A DNA stretch of 64,000 nucleotides from Glutamicibacter sp. MNS18 (GCF_026107515.2 NZ_JAPCHW010000002.1:1-64000), one strand, 5' to 3'; positions 44,197-54,264 are shown, numbered from the stretch's first letter. Numbers and translations: made by a program. The notes: generated by a model not told the origin, from the letters alone.

Positions 44197-45198
44197 CTAA
44201 TTCGAAATCAGCGACGCCGCTTCCTGACGGGTGTTGCCCGAGGACTCGATGTGGGCCAAGGCCTCGGGAATTTCGCGACCCTTCTTGCGCATCGCGCCCG
44301 CCCAGAGGCGACCTGCACGGTAGGATGAGCGAACCAGCGGCCCGGACATGACACCGAGGAAGCCAAGTTCTTCGGCCTCCTGCTGGAGGTCCAGGAACTC
44401 CTGCGGCTTCACCCAACGATCCACCGGCAGGTGGCGTTCGGTCGGACGCAGGTACTGTGTGATGGTCAACAGGTCGCAACCGGCCTCGTGCAGATCGCGC
44501 ATTGCCTCCGAGATCTCCTCACGGGTTTCGCCCATACCCAGGATCAAATTGGACTTGGTGATCAGCCCACGCTTGCGGCCGTGCGAAATGACATCCATCG
44601 AGCGTTCGTAGCGGAAAGCCGGGCGGATGCGCTTGAAGATACGCGGTACGGTCTCCACATTGTGGGCGTAGACCTCGGGTGCGGAGTCGCAGATCTCGTC
44701 CAGGTTTTCCGGTTTCCCGGAGAAGTCGGGAATCAGCAGTTCCACACCGGTGTTTTCATTGAACTGGTGAATACGGCGCACGGTCTCTGCATACAACCAC
44801 ACGCCTTCGTCTTCCAGGTCATCACGAGCCACACCAGTGACGGTGGCATAGCGAAGATCCATCTTCTTCACGCTCATGGCGACCTTGAACGGCTCGGACC
44901 GATCCAGCGCAGAGGGCTTTCCGGTGTCGATCTGGCAGAAGTCACAGCGACGAGTACATTCGGAGCCGCCGATCAGGAAGGAGGCCTCGCGGTCTTCCCA
45001 GCATTCGAAGATGTTCGGGCAGCCAGCCTCTTCACAGACCGTATGCAATCCCTCGGATTTGACCAGATTCTTCAGCCCCACGTATTCAGGGCCGATGTTC
45101 AACTTGGCCTTGATCCATTCGGGCTTGCGTTCAACCGGAACCTTGGAATTTCGCTGCTCGACTCGCAGCATGCGGCGGCCTTCAGGTGCGACACTCAT
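44197..45198 (-). CDS. lipA: lipoyl synthase
   Basis: A 333-residue radical-SAM enzyme that inserts two sulphurs into protein-bound octanoyl groups to make lipoate. Two iron-sulphur clusters are visible: the auxiliary cluster Cys55, Cys60 and Cys66 ([12 protein letters not shown]), and the radical-SAM CxxxCxxC at Cys81, Cys85 and Cys88. The C-terminal RSSYRAG supplies the serine ligand. It lies 33 bases downstream of lipB on the same strand. Confidence 0.97.
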   Translation of the reverse strand: MSVAPEGRRMLRVEQRNSKVPVERKPEWIKAKLNIGPEYVGLKNLVKSEGLHTVCEEAGCPNIFECWEDREASFLIGGSECTRRCDFCQIDTGKPSALDRSEPFKVAMSVKKMDLRYATVTGVARDDLEDEGVWLYAETVRRIHQFNENTGVELLIPDFSGKPENLDEICDSAPEVYAHNVETVPRIFKRIRPAFRYERSMDVISHGRKRGLITKSNLILGMGETREEISEAMRDLHEAGCDLLTITQYLRPTERHLPVDRWVKPQEFLDLQQEAEELGFLGVMSGPLVRSSYRAGRLWAGAMRKKGREIPEALAHIESSGNTRQEAASLISN

Positions 45199-45231
45199 GA
45201 AGATTGTTACTTTCTGGGAGAAGGGAAGGGA

Positions 45232-45897
45232 TTAGGAGGTGGGCAGGGCCGTGGCCACTTGCGGGGCCAGGAGCCGCTCAAGCTCCTGCTGGACACGGTC
45301 AGCCACGTCAATGGGGTTGACTGTCCGTCCCAATTCCTGGGAAATGCTGGTAACGCCGGCATCGGTGATGCCACAGGCAATGATCTGCTCATAGGGTTCC
45401 AATGTATTGGAACAGTTCAGGGCGAAACCATGCATTGTCACGCCATGGTTGATGCGGATGCCGATAGCCGCGATCTTGCGGTCCTGTGCTCCGTTAGAAC
45501 CCGGGACCCACACACCTGAGCGCCCCTTGATCTGGCTGGTTTTGATTCCCAGCTCGTCCAGAACGTTCATCAATGCCTCTTCGAGGGTTTCCACGTACAA
45601 GCGGATGGCATTGATCTTGGCCAACTTCACGATCGGGTAACCGATCAACTGGCCGGGACCGTGCCAGGTTAGCTGTCCGCCACGGTCGACTTCAACCACG
45701 GGGGTGCCGTCCTGCGGCAATTGCTGGTCTTCTGTGCGCCGTCCAGCGGTATACACCGCCTCGTGCTCCAGAAACAGGATCTTAGGGCCTTGTTCGTCGG
45801 CTGCCACTGCGTCGTGGAGGCGTTTTTGGTAATCCCAGGCTTCCAGGTAAGGAACAAAGGATTCGCCAAGACCGACTCGTTCGAATTCGATCGTCAT
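45232..45897 (-). CDS. lipB: octanoyl-ACP:protein octanoyltransferase
   Basis: A 221-residue transferase that loads octanoyl groups onto lipoyl domains. The catalytic pair is Cys175 (IIACGI) and Lys141 (DRKIAAIGIRI); RGGQLTWHGPGQLIGYPI and GVWVPGSN are also conserved. The ATG at 45897 (MTIEFERVGLG) is chosen; sequence upstream of it lacks family similarity. A TACGCT hexamer seven bases before the start could be a leaderless -10. The product then serves lipA and the SucB lipoyl domains encoded nearby. Confidence 0.94.
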   Translation of the reverse strand: MTIEFERVGLGESFVPYLEAWDYQKRLHDAVAADEQGPKILFLEHEAVYTAGRRTEDQQLPQDGTPVVEVDRGGQLTWHGPGQLIGYPIVKLAKINAIRLYVETLEEALMNVLDELGIKTSQIKGRSGVWVPGSNGAQDRKIAAIGIRINHGVTMHGFALNCSNTLEPYEQIIACGITDAGVTSISQELGRTVNPIDVADRVQQELERLLAPQVATALPTS

Positions 45898-46002
45898 GGC
45901 TTTCAGCGTACGCCTAATCAACTTTACCTTCGAGTTATTACCGTCATGGATGTGTTGTGGATAACTTAAACGGGAATCGGTTTGACGTACTACAAATGAG
46001 GC

Positions 46003-47604
46003 ATGGAACAAGACACAGACCCGTTCGCCTGGCCGCAGTGCGAGGGATACCTGACGGTGCGGGCACTGGACGAGCAAGAAAACTGCAAAGTCTGGCTGGT
46101 CCAGCGCGAATCCGATCAGCAGTACCGCGTGATCAAGCTAATCGGCAACCATGAAGCGGTTGCCTCGATGCAGCAGATTGCGCGGGTCGAGGGGGCAGAG
46201 CACCTGATCGATTTCCACGGGGTGCTAGACACCGATGCGGGGCCGGCGCTCTTGGCCGAATACTGTCCGGGTGGGAGCCTGGGGCAGATGGTCCGAGCCC
46301 GTGGCCCGTTGCCGTTGGGGGAGGTGATCACCGCGTTGGCGCCAATCGCCCAATCGGTAGAGGCCTTGCATCGGCAGGGGATTCGTCATGGGGATATCTC
46401 GCCGAACAATATCCTGCTCACTGCCGAGGGTATGCCCAAACTCGCCGATTTCCAGGAAACCAGGTTGCTCATCGACAATGTGAATCCCGGCGGCACCCCG
46501 GGCTTCCTCGCCCCGGAGGTGTCCGTTGGCGGCTACGTTGACGGTAGCGGAGCGGCCGATGTCTATGCCCTGGGTGCATGCCTGTGGTATCTGCTCAGCG
46601 GCCAGGTACCCGAACCTCCGGAACTGCGTTCTCCGGTGAACCTGGTGGTGCCCACGGCGCCGGAGCAAATCCTGGATCTGCTGGTTGAGAGCCTGGATTC
46701 GGTCCCGGAACAACGTCCGAGTGCCGAACAGTTCGCCCGGGCGCTTTTCGCATCCGGCCAGGCCGAAGCGCTGAATTGGACCTCGTCGGTTCCCGGATTC
46801 GCCACCCACTTGATGGCCACCATCCATCCGCTGGCACAGCGTGGCAGGCTGCGCGGCTCCCGGAAGCAGAACCGGACCCGCAAAGCGCCAATGGCGGCCG
46901 GTGGCAGGGATGCCGCTGAGGCCACCGAAACGCGAACCGCGAGATTGAAGAGGACTCCCGGTAGCCGCAAGCTGCTGGTGGCCGCCACCGCCGGACTGGT
47001 GCTCATGACAGGAACGGGGCTGGGTGTGCGCCACATGGTGCACTCCGATCCGGCGATGCCGGGTACGGATGTGCCGCAGACCGGGGTGATGGAACCGGTG
47101 CGAAGTTGCACCATGCAGTCCGATGCACAACTGCCGCCGTGCGCCCAGGACCAGGCAATGCTGCTGACCGAACTGGTGCGGCTGACCCGGGCCAGGGATC
47201 TGGCCTTGACCTCAGCCGATGCCGACGCCCTGGCGAAACTTTACACCGAGAAATCGGAGCAGCTGGCGTTGGATCTGGCATTGCTGGACAAGCTGGAGGA
47301 TCTGGGCCTCACCATCCAGGGGTTGCAGACAAGCCTGGAACAGTTGGAGGTGACCGCACGCGGCTATCCGGATGTCGTGGTGATTTCCGGGGAGAGTTTC
47401 CACGGCCACTACAGTTACCACTTTCGGGGAGAAGTGCAAGCAGCGCATCAGGCCAAGGCCGGGGCGGGGGAGCGGGTCCGCTTCGAACTGCAGTACGGGC
47501 AGCAGGGCTGGCAAATCTCCAGGGTGCTGCAGCGGGAAAACGAAAGTGGGACCGTCGCGAACGACGATCCCACCAGGTCCGGAGAAACTAGTTCCAGAGG
47601 GTAG
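46003..47604 (+). CDS. degenerate serine/threonine-kinase-like membrane receptor
   Basis: A 533-residue protein. The N-terminal 270 residues have a protein-kinase fold: Lys45 (VIKLIG) and HGDISPNNILL (His129, Asp131, Asn136), then DFQ in place of DFG (149-151), and APE at 170-172. The glycine-rich loop is absent and the HRD arginine is glycine. A basic juxtamembrane stretch leads to one membrane helix at about 322-341 and an extracellular domain of about 190 residues with two close cysteines (CTMQSDAQLPPC). It may be a weak kinase or a pseudokinase; the external domain matches nothing I recognise. The ATG has ATGAGGC upstream. It overlaps the convergent gene by 17 bases. Confidence 0.78.
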   Translation: MEQDTDPFAWPQCEGYLTVRALDEQENCKVWLVQRESDQQYRVIKLIGNHEAVASMQQIARVEGAEHLIDFHGVLDTDAGPALLAEYCPGGSLGQMVRARGPLPLGEVITALAPIAQSVEALHRQGIRHGDISPNNILLTAEGMPKLADFQETRLLIDNVNPGGTPGFLAPEVSVGGYVDGSGAADVYALGACLWYLLSGQVPEPPELRSPVNLVVPTAPEQILDLLVESLDSVPEQRPSAEQFARALFASGQAEALNWTSSVPGFATHLMATIHPLAQRGRLRGSRKQNRTRKAPMAAGGRDAAEATETRTARLKRTPGSRKLLVAATAGLVLMTGTGLGVRHMVHSDPAMPGTDVPQTGVMEPVRSCTMQSDAQLPPCAQDQAMLLTELVRLTRARDLALTSADADALAKLYTEKSEQLALDLALLDKLEDLGLTIQGLQTSLEQLEVTARGYPDVVVISGESFHGHYSYHFRGEVQAAHQAKAGAGERVRFELQYGQQGWQISRVLQRENESGTVANDDPTRSGETSSRG

Positions 47605-47947
47605 CGACCAGGATATTGACGAAGGCCAGCCCGCCGGTGGCATGTGCGATACCGGTGGAAACTTCTTCACCGGCCTTGACCTTCTTGCGGCCGATAAAGG
47701 CGGCAACCACGATGGCGATGCTGACGAGTAGCTTCACCGCGATCTTCATGTGGTTCAGCGAATCTCCCGGGTCCTTGGTCATTTCGAACAGGCCGACCAG
47801 CGCCAGGCCGGTGAATAGCTGGACCAGGGCTCCGACCCACTGCCAGATGTTGACGGTTGGGGTCTTGAAGTTTGCCAGCCAGCCTCCGAAGATGGCGGCG
47901 GCACCGAGAATATGGAACATCACCAGGATGCTAAGCAGGAAAGTCAT
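47588..47947 (-). CDS. small four-helix membrane protein
   Basis: A 119-residue, very hydrophobic protein with about four membrane helices (residues 3-24, 36-54, 68-87 and 100-118). A conserved-looking FHILGAAAIFGGWLANF lies in the first, and a basic GRKKVKAGEE loop lies before the last. Similar small membrane proteins occur near lipA/sucB in other actinobacteria. I cannot assign a function. Its stop lies inside the 3-prime end of the kinase-like gene. Confidence 0.7.
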   Translation of the reverse strand: MTFLLSILVMFHILGAAAIFGGWLANFKTPTVNIWQWVGALVQLFTGLALVGLFEMTKDPGDSLNHMKIAVKLLVSIAIVVAAFIGRKKVKAGEEVSTGIAHATGGLAFVNILVATLWN

Positions 47948-47990
47948 GACTCCAGATTAGTGGACTTCGACGAAATGTAGAAACAGCCGA

Positions 47991-48030
47991 AGCCCGCCCC
48001 CGGGCGCCGATGCGCACGGGGACGGGCTTT
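47991..48030 (-). terminator. sucB terminator
   Basis: AAGCCCG (47991-47997) pairs with CGGGCTT (48024-48030), with an inner CCCG/CGGG extension, 24 bases after the sucB stop. Confidence 0.7.
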
Positions 48031-48053
48031 GACCCGATCGACTTAGCTAGACC

Positions 48054-49736
48054 TTAGAGACCAAGCTCACCTTCGAAGGCGCCGCCTTCGAGCCGGGCCT
48101 TGACGGTCTGCAGGAAACGACCTGCATCCGCGCCGTCAACCAGACGGTGATCGTAGGTCAGGCACAGGTACATCATGTGGCGGATCGCGATCGAATCGTT
48201 GCCTTCCGGATCCGTGATGACCATCGGACGCTTGACGATCGCGCCGGTGCCAAGGATGGCCACCTGCGGCTGGTTGATGATCGGGGTGTCGAACAAGGCG
48301 CCGACCGATCCGATATTGGTGATCGAGAAGGTGCCGCCGGACAGCTCATCCGGTCCGATCTTGTTGTTGCGGGTGCGGGCCGCGACATCGGCAATCTTTC
48401 CGGCGAGCCCGGCCAGGTTCAGGTCCCCGGCGTTGGACACCACGGGAACCAACAGGCCCTTGTCGGTATCCACCGCGAACGCCAGATGTTCGGCGTTGTG
48501 GTAGGTGATCTCCTGCTTGTCCTCGTCGTACTCGGCGTTCAACGTCGGGTGCGACTTCAGCGCCTCGGCCACGGCCTTGGCGATGAACGGCAGGTAGGTC
48601 AGGTTCACCCCGTTGGTGGCCTTGAATCCGGCCTTGGCCTTGGCACGCAGGTTGACGATCCGGGTCATGTCGATTTCGTGGACCTGCGTCAGCTGGGTGG
48701 ATACATCCAGCGACTCGCGCATGCGGCGAGCGATTACCTGGCGGATTCGAGGGGCCTTGACGGTGGTGCCGCGCAGCGAGGAGACCTCGACTGCCGGGGC
48801 CGTCTTGGCAGCGGGTGCCGCGGCAGCAGCAGGAGCGGCCGGGGCCGACTGCTTCTTGGCCTCGATGGCATCCAGTACGTCCTGCTTGCGGATACGTCCA
48901 CCCACACCGGTACCCGAGACGGTGCTCAGGTCGATGTCGTTCTGGTTGGCCAAGCGGCGTACCAGCGGGGTGACATAGCCGGCCTCGGCCGACGCGGAGT
49001 CGGATGCCGGGGCCTCCTGCTTGGCCGCAGGTGCCGCCGGTGCTGCATCCTGTGCCGCTGCCACTGGTGCGGCAGGAGCTTCTTCCTTGGCCGGCGCCTC
49101 CTGCTTGGCAGGAGTAGCCGGGGTTTCTTCCTTGGCCGGTGCGGTAGCACCGGAACCGATGACGGCCAGGACGGCGCCTACTTCGGCTTCCTCATCCTCA
49201 TTGACACGGATTTCCAGCAGCTTGCCGGCAACCGGGGAAGGAACCTCGGTGTCGACCTTGTCGGTGGAAACCTCCAGCAGCGGCTCGTCAACGGCGACGT
49301 CATCGCCGACTTCCTTCAACCAGCGGGTGACGGTGCCTTCGGTGACCGATTCGCCCAACGCAGGAAGGGTGACCTCGGTGCCCGAGGCTTCGCCCGTAGC
49401 TGCGGCCGGAGCGGCCGGCGCCTCTTCGGCGGGTGCAGCCGGTGCTTCTTCCGGTTCGGCGGCCTGGGCAGGTTCAGCGGCAGGAGCCTCGGAGCCCGAG
49501 CCGTCGCCGATGCGCACCAGCGGGGCGCCGACCTCGGCCTCTTCGTCCTCGGCCACCAGGATCTCCTCGATCACACCGGCGACCGGGGACGGAACCTCGG
49601 TGTCGACCTTGTCGGTGGACACTTCCACCAACGGCTCGTCGACCTCAACGCGGTCTCCGACCTGCTTGAGCCAGCGGGTGACCGTGCCTTCGGTAACACT
49701 CTCACCCAACGCGGGCAGGTTTACGGTTTCAGACAT
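48054..49736 (-). CDS. sucB: dihydrolipoamide acyltransferase (E2 of 2-oxoglutarate/pyruvate dehydrogenase)
   Basis: A 560-residue E2 enzyme. Two lipoyl domains (residues about 2-76 and 118-192) each carry the lipoylated lysine in [10 protein letters not shown]. Ala/Pro/Glu/Lys-rich linkers follow, then the E3-binding domain ([18 protein letters not shown] near residue 255) and the catalytic acyltransferase domain ending in [15 protein letters not shown], with the catalytic histidine. In actinobacteria this E2 serves mainly pyruvate dehydrogenase and the shared 2-oxoglutarate complex, so the substrate is not certain. It is the target of LipB/LipA from the adjacent genes and follows lpd by 167 bases. 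Confidence 0.93.
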   Translation of the reverse strand: MSETVNLPALGESVTEGTVTRWLKQVGDRVEVDEPLVEVSTDKVDTEVPSPVAGVIEEILVAEDEEAEVGAPLVRIGDGSGSEAPAAEPAQAAEPEEAPAAPAEEAPAAPAAATGEASGTEVTLPALGESVTEGTVTRWLKEVGDDVAVDEPLLEVSTDKVDTEVPSPVAGKLLEIRVNEDEEAEVGAVLAVIGSGATAPAKEETPATPAKQEAPAKEEAPAAPVAAAQDAAPAAPAAKQEAPASDSASAEAGYVTPLVRRLANQNDIDLSTVSGTGVGGRIRKQDVLDAIEAKKQSAPAAPAAAAAPAAKTAPAVEVSSLRGTTVKAPRIRQVIARRMRESLDVSTQLTQVHEIDMTRIVNLRAKAKAGFKATNGVNLTYLPFIAKAVAEALKSHPTLNAEYDEDKQEITYHNAEHLAFAVDTDKGLLVPVVSNAGDLNLAGLAGKIADVAARTRNNKIGPDELSGGTFSITNIGSVGALFDTPIINQPQVAILGTGAIVKRPMVITDPEGNDSIAIRHMMYLCLTYDHRLVDGADAGRFLQTVKARLEGGAFEGELGL

Positions 49737-49784
49737 CTTCCCGTATCTCCTCTAAATTTCATGCGGTATGGATGGTCCGATTGC

Positions 49785-49809
49785 GTCCCGCCTCAAACCG
49801 AGGCGGGAC
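49785..49809 (-). terminator. hairpin between lpd and sucB
   Basis: GTCCCGCCTC (49785-49794) pairs with GAGGCGGGAC (49800-49809) over a 5-base loop. There is no clear T-run, so it may attenuate or protect transcripts rather than fully terminate. Confidence 0.5.
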
Positions 49810-49903
49810 CGGATCCAAAATTCTGTACGGAGGCGCTACCCCCGAGCCTAGCCGAGGAAGCAGCGTACCGTTGACGGGCACGCTGCTTGCGGCTCACGGG
49901 GAA

Positions 49904-51283
49904 TCAGCCGTGCAGTGGCTTTCCGGCCAGGGCCATGGCGGCCTCGCCCAGGGATTCGTTCTGGGTCGGGTGGGCGTGGACCAGCTGGGCCACGTCCTCC
50001 GGGTAGGCTTCCCAGTTCACGATCAATTGGGCCTCGCCGATCTGCTCGCCAATGCGGCCACCCACGCCGTGGACTCCCACGATGGGGCCGTTCTTGACGC
50101 GGACCATCTTGATGATGCCGCCGGTACCTAGGATCGAGGACTTGCCGTTGCCGGCCAGGTTGTACTCGGAGACCTCCACCTGGTCATCACCGAACTTCTC
50201 CTTGGCCTTCGGCTCGGTGTAACCCACCGAGGCGATCTCCGGCTCGCAGAAGGTGACCTTGGGGATGTTGATGTCCTCGACGATGGTCGGGTTCTGGCCT
50301 GCGATTTCCTCGGCCACGAAAATGCCGTGCTGGTAACCGCGGTGGGCCAGCTGCAGTCCCGGTACGATGTCGCCCACGGCGTAGATGTTGCCTACGCCGG
50401 TGTGCAGGCGATCGTTGGTGATCACGAAGCCGCGATCGATGGTGATGCCCTGTTCCTCGAATCCGAAACCCTCGGTGACCGGGCCACGACCCACGGCGAC
50501 CAGGACGATATCGGCTTCCAGGACCTTGCCATTGGCCAGCGAGACCTTCACGCCATTGTCATCCTGTTCGACTTTCTCGAAGAAGACGCCGGTGTTGAAC
50601 TTGATGCCACGCTTCTTGAAGGAACGCTCCAGCACCTTGATGATGGCCGGATCCTCGTTCGGAACCAGCGACGGCAGACCCTCCACGATGGTGACATCCA
50701 CGCCGAAGGACTTCCAGACCGAGGCGAATTCGACGCCGATGACTCCGCCGCCGAGCACGATGGCGCTCTTGGGCAGGGAATCCATGTTCAGGGCCTCGGT
50801 GCTGGTCAGCACGCGGCCGCCGATCTCCAGGCCGAAGGTCTTGGAGGTGGAGCCGGTGGCCAGGACGATGTTCTTGCCCTTGTAACGGGTGCCGTTGACC
50901 TCGATGGTGTCCTGCGAAACCAGACGGCCTTCGCCTTCGATGACGTTGATTTTCTTCATCTTCAGCAGGCCGGTCAGGCCCTTGTGCTTGCCGGCGACGA
51001 TGCCGTCCTTGTAACTGCGAACCGCAGCCAGGTCGATGGAGTCCAAGGTGGTGTTGATGCCGTACTTGGCCCCTTCGCGGGCGTTCTCGGCCAGTTCAGC
51101 CGAGTGCAGGTAGGCCTTGGTGGGAATGCAGCCGGTGTGCAGGCAGGTGCCGCCGACCTTTTCCTTCTCAATCAGGCCAACGGTGAAGCCCAGCTGGATG
51201 GAGCGCAGGGCTACCGAGTATCCAGCGGAACCGCCGCCGAGGATGAGGACATCGAATTCTTGCGTTGCTGCCGAATCGGCCAC
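49904..51283 (-). CDS. lpdA: dihydrolipoamide dehydrogenase (E3)
   Basis: A 459-residue flavoprotein that reoxidises dihydrolipoamide with NAD. The FAD-binding ILGGGSAGYSVALR is near residue 14, the redox disulfide is in GGTCLHTGCIP near residue 44, and the NAD-binding VLGGGVIGVEFAS is in the middle. YAVGDI and the catalytic HAHPTQNES lie near the C-terminus. The GTG start at 51283 has GAGGGAG upstream. It is shared by all lipoate-dependent complexes of the cell. Confidence 0.96.
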   Translation of the reverse strand: MADSAATQEFDVLILGGGSAGYSVALRSIQLGFTVGLIEKEKVGGTCLHTGCIPTKAYLHSAELAENAREGAKYGINTTLDSIDLAAVRSYKDGIVAGKHKGLTGLLKMKKINVIEGEGRLVSQDTIEVNGTRYKGKNIVLATGSTSKTFGLEIGGRVLTSTEALNMDSLPKSAIVLGGGVIGVEFASVWKSFGVDVTIVEGLPSLVPNEDPAIIKVLERSFKKRGIKFNTGVFFEKVEQDDNGVKVSLANGKVLEADIVLVAVGRGPVTEGFGFEEQGITIDRGFVITNDRLHTGVGNIYAVGDIVPGLQLAHRGYQHGIFVAEEIAGQNPTIVEDINIPKVTFCEPEIASVGYTEPKAKEKFGDDQVEVSEYNLAGNGKSSILGTGGIIKMVRVKNGPIVGVHGVGGRIGEQIGEAQLIVNWEAYPEDVAQLVHAHPTQNESLGEAAMALAGKPLHG

Positions 51284-51485
51284 GTGAACGCTCCCTCGTA
51301 ATAGCTAATCTGGTCGGCTTCTGGCCAACCGGGGATCGGGTGGGACAAACTGCCGCTTTCTTCCCTGTAAGGGGCGCAGCACAGTATGCCGTGATGTTTC
51401 AAAACTTACCTTAGTCCCGCAGGCGGTTCACAGTCACCTCGAAGCGGGTAAAAGTCGCTTTTAGTTCATTTTTGCACGAAACCTA

Positions 51486-51513
51486 GTGCGGCAGGCGGTG
51501 ACGCCTCCCGCAC
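51486..51513 (-). terminator. imperfect terminator after pepA
   Basis: GTGCGG (51486-51491) pairs with CCGCAC (51508-51513), with inner AGGCG/CGCCT, and one C-C mismatch. It lies 31 bases after the pepA stop in the 260-base gap before lpd. Confidence 0.55.
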
Positions 51514-51543
51514 CAGGGTGTCGTTTTTCACTCGGTCCAGGGC

Positions 51544-53055
51544 CTAACTGGCGGCGAATTGCTCGGCAAATCCGATCAGCGTGCGGACCTGTGATCCAGT
51601 GCCGTTCTTCGGGGTGTAGCCCCAGGCCGAGCCCTCGTTGAAGGCCGGGCCGGCAAAGTCGATATGAGCCCAGGGGATCCGCTGGCCTTCGACCTCGCCG
51701 ACGAACTCCTGCAGGAATACCGCAGCGGTCATCATGCCACCCATGCGTTCGCCGATATTGGCCAGGTCCGCGACCTGCGAATCGATGGAGGGGCGCAGTT
51801 CCTCGGGAAGTGGCATACCCCAGGCCTGCTCGCCAACCCGTTGCGAGACAGCCACCAGCTCGTCGCGCAGCGTATCCTCGCCCATGATCCCGGCGGTCCG
51901 CAGGCCCAAGGCGAGCATCTGGGCGCCGGTCAGCGTGGCGATATCGATGATCGCATCGGGTTTCTCCTCGCTGGCCGCGACCAGGCCGTCGGCCATTACC
52001 AGGCGGCCCTCGGCATCGGTGTTCAGCACCTCGACGGTCTTGCCGCCGTACATGCTCAACACATCACCAGGACGGGTGGCACGCGAGCCTGGCATGTTCT
52101 CGGCCAGGCATAGCCAGGCGGTGACTTTCAGGTCAAGGCCCAGTTCCGCCACTGCGGCAATGGTCTGGAACATCGCTGCGGCCCCGGACATGTCCGACTT
52201 CATGGCGTGCATGCCCGCGGCGGGCTTGATCGAGATGCCGCCGGTATCGAAGGTGATGCCCTTGCCCACCAGGGCCAGGTGCTTGGCGGCCTTGGACGGG
52301 GCGTATTCGATCTTGACCAGGCGCGGGGCTCGATCGGATCCGCCACCCACGCCCAAAAGCCCGCCGAACCCGTCCTTGGCAAGCTTCTTCTCGTCGTACA
52401 CACTGACCTTCAACGGCAGGGACTTGGCGTAGTCGCGCACGGTGCTGGCGAAGGATTCGGGGTACAGCTCGTTGGCGGGGGTGTTGATCAGGTCGCGGGT
52501 GGCGCGGACCGCGCGGCCGATAACCGCTGCGCGCTTCAGTGCGGCTGGCAGCTGCTTGTCGGCGGACACCGGGGTGACCACGATTGCGTCGCCGAGTACC
52601 GGCTTCTCGTTCTTCTTCGAACGGAAGTTCTCGAAACGGTAGTTGCCCAGGGCAATGCCCTCGGCGATTGCGGCCGCGTGCTCCACGGTGCCGGCAGGCA
52701 GGGCGAACAAGGCGGACTTCACCCCGGTGAGCTGGCGTGCGGCCGAACCCGCGGCACGGCGTAGTGTTTCGGAATCGAGGTCAGCCGGGCTGTCGACGCC
52801 CAGCCCGATGAAGCCGATGACCTTGGCCTTGGAATCCTGGACCCCGGGCAAACGGGTCAATTCGTCGGCCTTGGCCGCCACTCCCAGGTCGTTCAGGGCC
52901 TGCTCGAGCTGCGCGGTGCTCGCGGCCGGCAGCACGGAGTCGGCGATATGGATCTTGTCCTCGCTCTTGTAGATGCCCAACACCAGGGCATCGGCGTTCT
53001 TGCGTTTGATGTCTGTTCCGATTGCGGTCAGCTTGAGATCGCTGGAGTTGATCAC
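51544..53055 (-). CDS. pepA: leucyl aminopeptidase (M17)
   Basis: A 503-residue cytoplasmic metallopeptidase that removes N-terminal residues from peptides. Metal-site motifs are KGITFDTGGISIKPA (Lys and Asp), KSDMSGAAA, and the family signature NTDAEGRLVMADGL with its Asp/Glu ligands and catalytic arginine. The N-terminal regulatory domain is present, and the length is typical. It is expressed from its own promoter region (53056-53283 gap, divergent from the PAC2 gene). Confidence 0.96.
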   Translation of the reverse strand: MINSSDLKLTAIGTDIKRKNADALVLGIYKSEDKIHIADSVLPAASTAQLEQALNDLGVAAKADELTRLPGVQDSKAKVIGFIGLGVDSPADLDSETLRRAAGSAARQLTGVKSALFALPAGTVEHAAAIAEGIALGNYRFENFRSKKNEKPVLGDAIVVTPVSADKQLPAALKRAAVIGRAVRATRDLINTPANELYPESFASTVRDYAKSLPLKVSVYDEKKLAKDGFGGLLGVGGGSDRAPRLVKIEYAPSKAAKHLALVGKGITFDTGGISIKPAAGMHAMKSDMSGAAAMFQTIAAVAELGLDLKVTAWLCLAENMPGSRATRPGDVLSMYGGKTVEVLNTDAEGRLVMADGLVAASEEKPDAIIDIATLTGAQMLALGLRTAGIMGEDTLRDELVAVSQRVGEQAWGMPLPEELRPSIDSQVADLANIGERMGGMMTAAVFLQEFVGEVEGQRIPWAHIDFAGPAFNEGSAWGYTPKNGTGSQVRTLIGFAEQFAAS

Positions 53056-53283
53056 GAAATCATTCCTTCTAAGCCTTTGTAGGGTCTGAGGATCGCGTGG
53101 CGGGTTGGCCGGTGTGATCCGTTCTCACACCTTCCCCACGTACTTCCACTACTAGATGGTAGCCGAGTCAAACGGTGGCGTGCCCCAGTTCACAGTCGGA
53201 ATGCTCAGGTGGGGGGATAGAATGGGACGCTGAAGTGTGCCTTGGGTGCGAAGAACCGGGCTCCAAGACCAAAGTGGGGTGCA

Positions 53284-54264
53284 ATGTCCAGTCAACCGTT
53301 GATGAAGTTCATGGTCGATGACCTCGACGACCCGCGTCTGCAGGGGCTCGGGATGTACATTTCACTCAAGGGTGCCGGCGATGCCGGGCAGGCGCACCTG
53401 CAGATCCACAATGAGCTGTTCGCTGAATTGCGTGGCGAGCTGATGGTCAGTTTCACCGCGGACAAGTTGGTGTGTTATTCCGCGCAGCGCCCCCGGGTGA
53501 CCTATCTTGGTGACCATTTCGCCGCCTACCAGCAGCCGGTGATCGAGCTCTATCTGATGACCGACGGGATGGACCGCGAGTTCTGGTACCTGACCGGGGT
53601 CGAACCCGATCTGCTGTGGGAGGAGTTCTGCGCCCAGCTGCTGGGCCTGGTTGACGCGTTCAACATCGGTCCGGTGGCTTCGACCAGTTCGTTGCCGATG
53701 CCGGTGCCGCATACCCGGCCGGTGGGAGTGACCGCACACGGAAACCGCAAGGACCTGATCGAGGGAATCTCCACCTGGGCGCCCAGTGCCGAGCTGCCTG
53801 CCGCCTTCACCGACCTGCTCGAAATCCGCTTAGCCGACGCCGGCCGCCACGTGGTCGGCTACTCGCTGCATACCCCGCACTACCTGGCGGAGGCGGAGTA
53901 TCCGCCGGTCGCCGTGGCCGGGCTGGAATACGTCGGGGCGGCACTGAACCTGGCCTTGCCCACCGAACGCCTGCGCGAAGCGGGGCGGGCCATCGAGAGC
54001 CAACTGGCCGAACAGATCGATTCCAGCAGCGAAGTTCGCCAGATGGTGGCCGGTTTCGAAAAACGCTTTGATGCGCACGCCCAGGAGCACTCCACCCGGT
54101 CGCTGCTGCTGGACAGCGACCAGCAGGTACCCGATGCGGAGGAAATCGGGGCGAGCGCCGAGACCTTCCTGGCAAACCTTGGCGATGTGGGCCAGTGGTT
54201 TCCCGACCCGGTGATTGAAGAGCCGGAGGGGTCAAGCCATGATCCCGGTGATCCACGACCTTGA
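53284..54264 (+). CDS. PAC2 family protein
   Basis: A 326-residue protein of the PAC2 (proteasome assembly chaperone-like) family: LQIHNELFAELRGELMVSF, then GDHFAAYQQPVIELYLMTDG and FWYLTGVEPDLLWEEFC, and HTRPVGVTAHGN. Actinobacterial members are long and of unknown role, sometimes linked to proteasome function. The ATG at 53284 has AAAGTGGGG upstream. A TAGAAT at 53218-53223 may be the -10. It overlaps the MFS gene by four bases. Confidence 0.88.
   Translation: MSSQPLMKFMVDDLDDPRLQGLGMYISLKGAGDAGQAHLQIHNELFAELRGELMVSFTADKLVCYSAQRPRVTYLGDHFAAYQQPVIELYLMTDGMDREFWYLTGVEPDLLWEEFCAQLLGLVDAFNIGPVASTSSLPMPVPHTRPVGVTAHGNRKDLIEGISTWAPSAELPAAFTDLLEIRLADAGRHVVGYSLHTPHYLAEAEYPPVAVAGLEYVGAALNLALPTERLREAGRAIESQLAEQIDSSSEVRQMVAGFEKRFDAHAQEHSTRSLLLDSDQQVPDAEEIGASAETFLANLGDVGQWFPDPVIEEPEGSSHDPGDPRP

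Noticed and set aside
48147-49874. Long + strand open frame (about 575 codons) over sucB
   Set aside because: Very Gly/Arg-rich antisense of the E2 gene and its Ala/Pro linkers; not a real protein.
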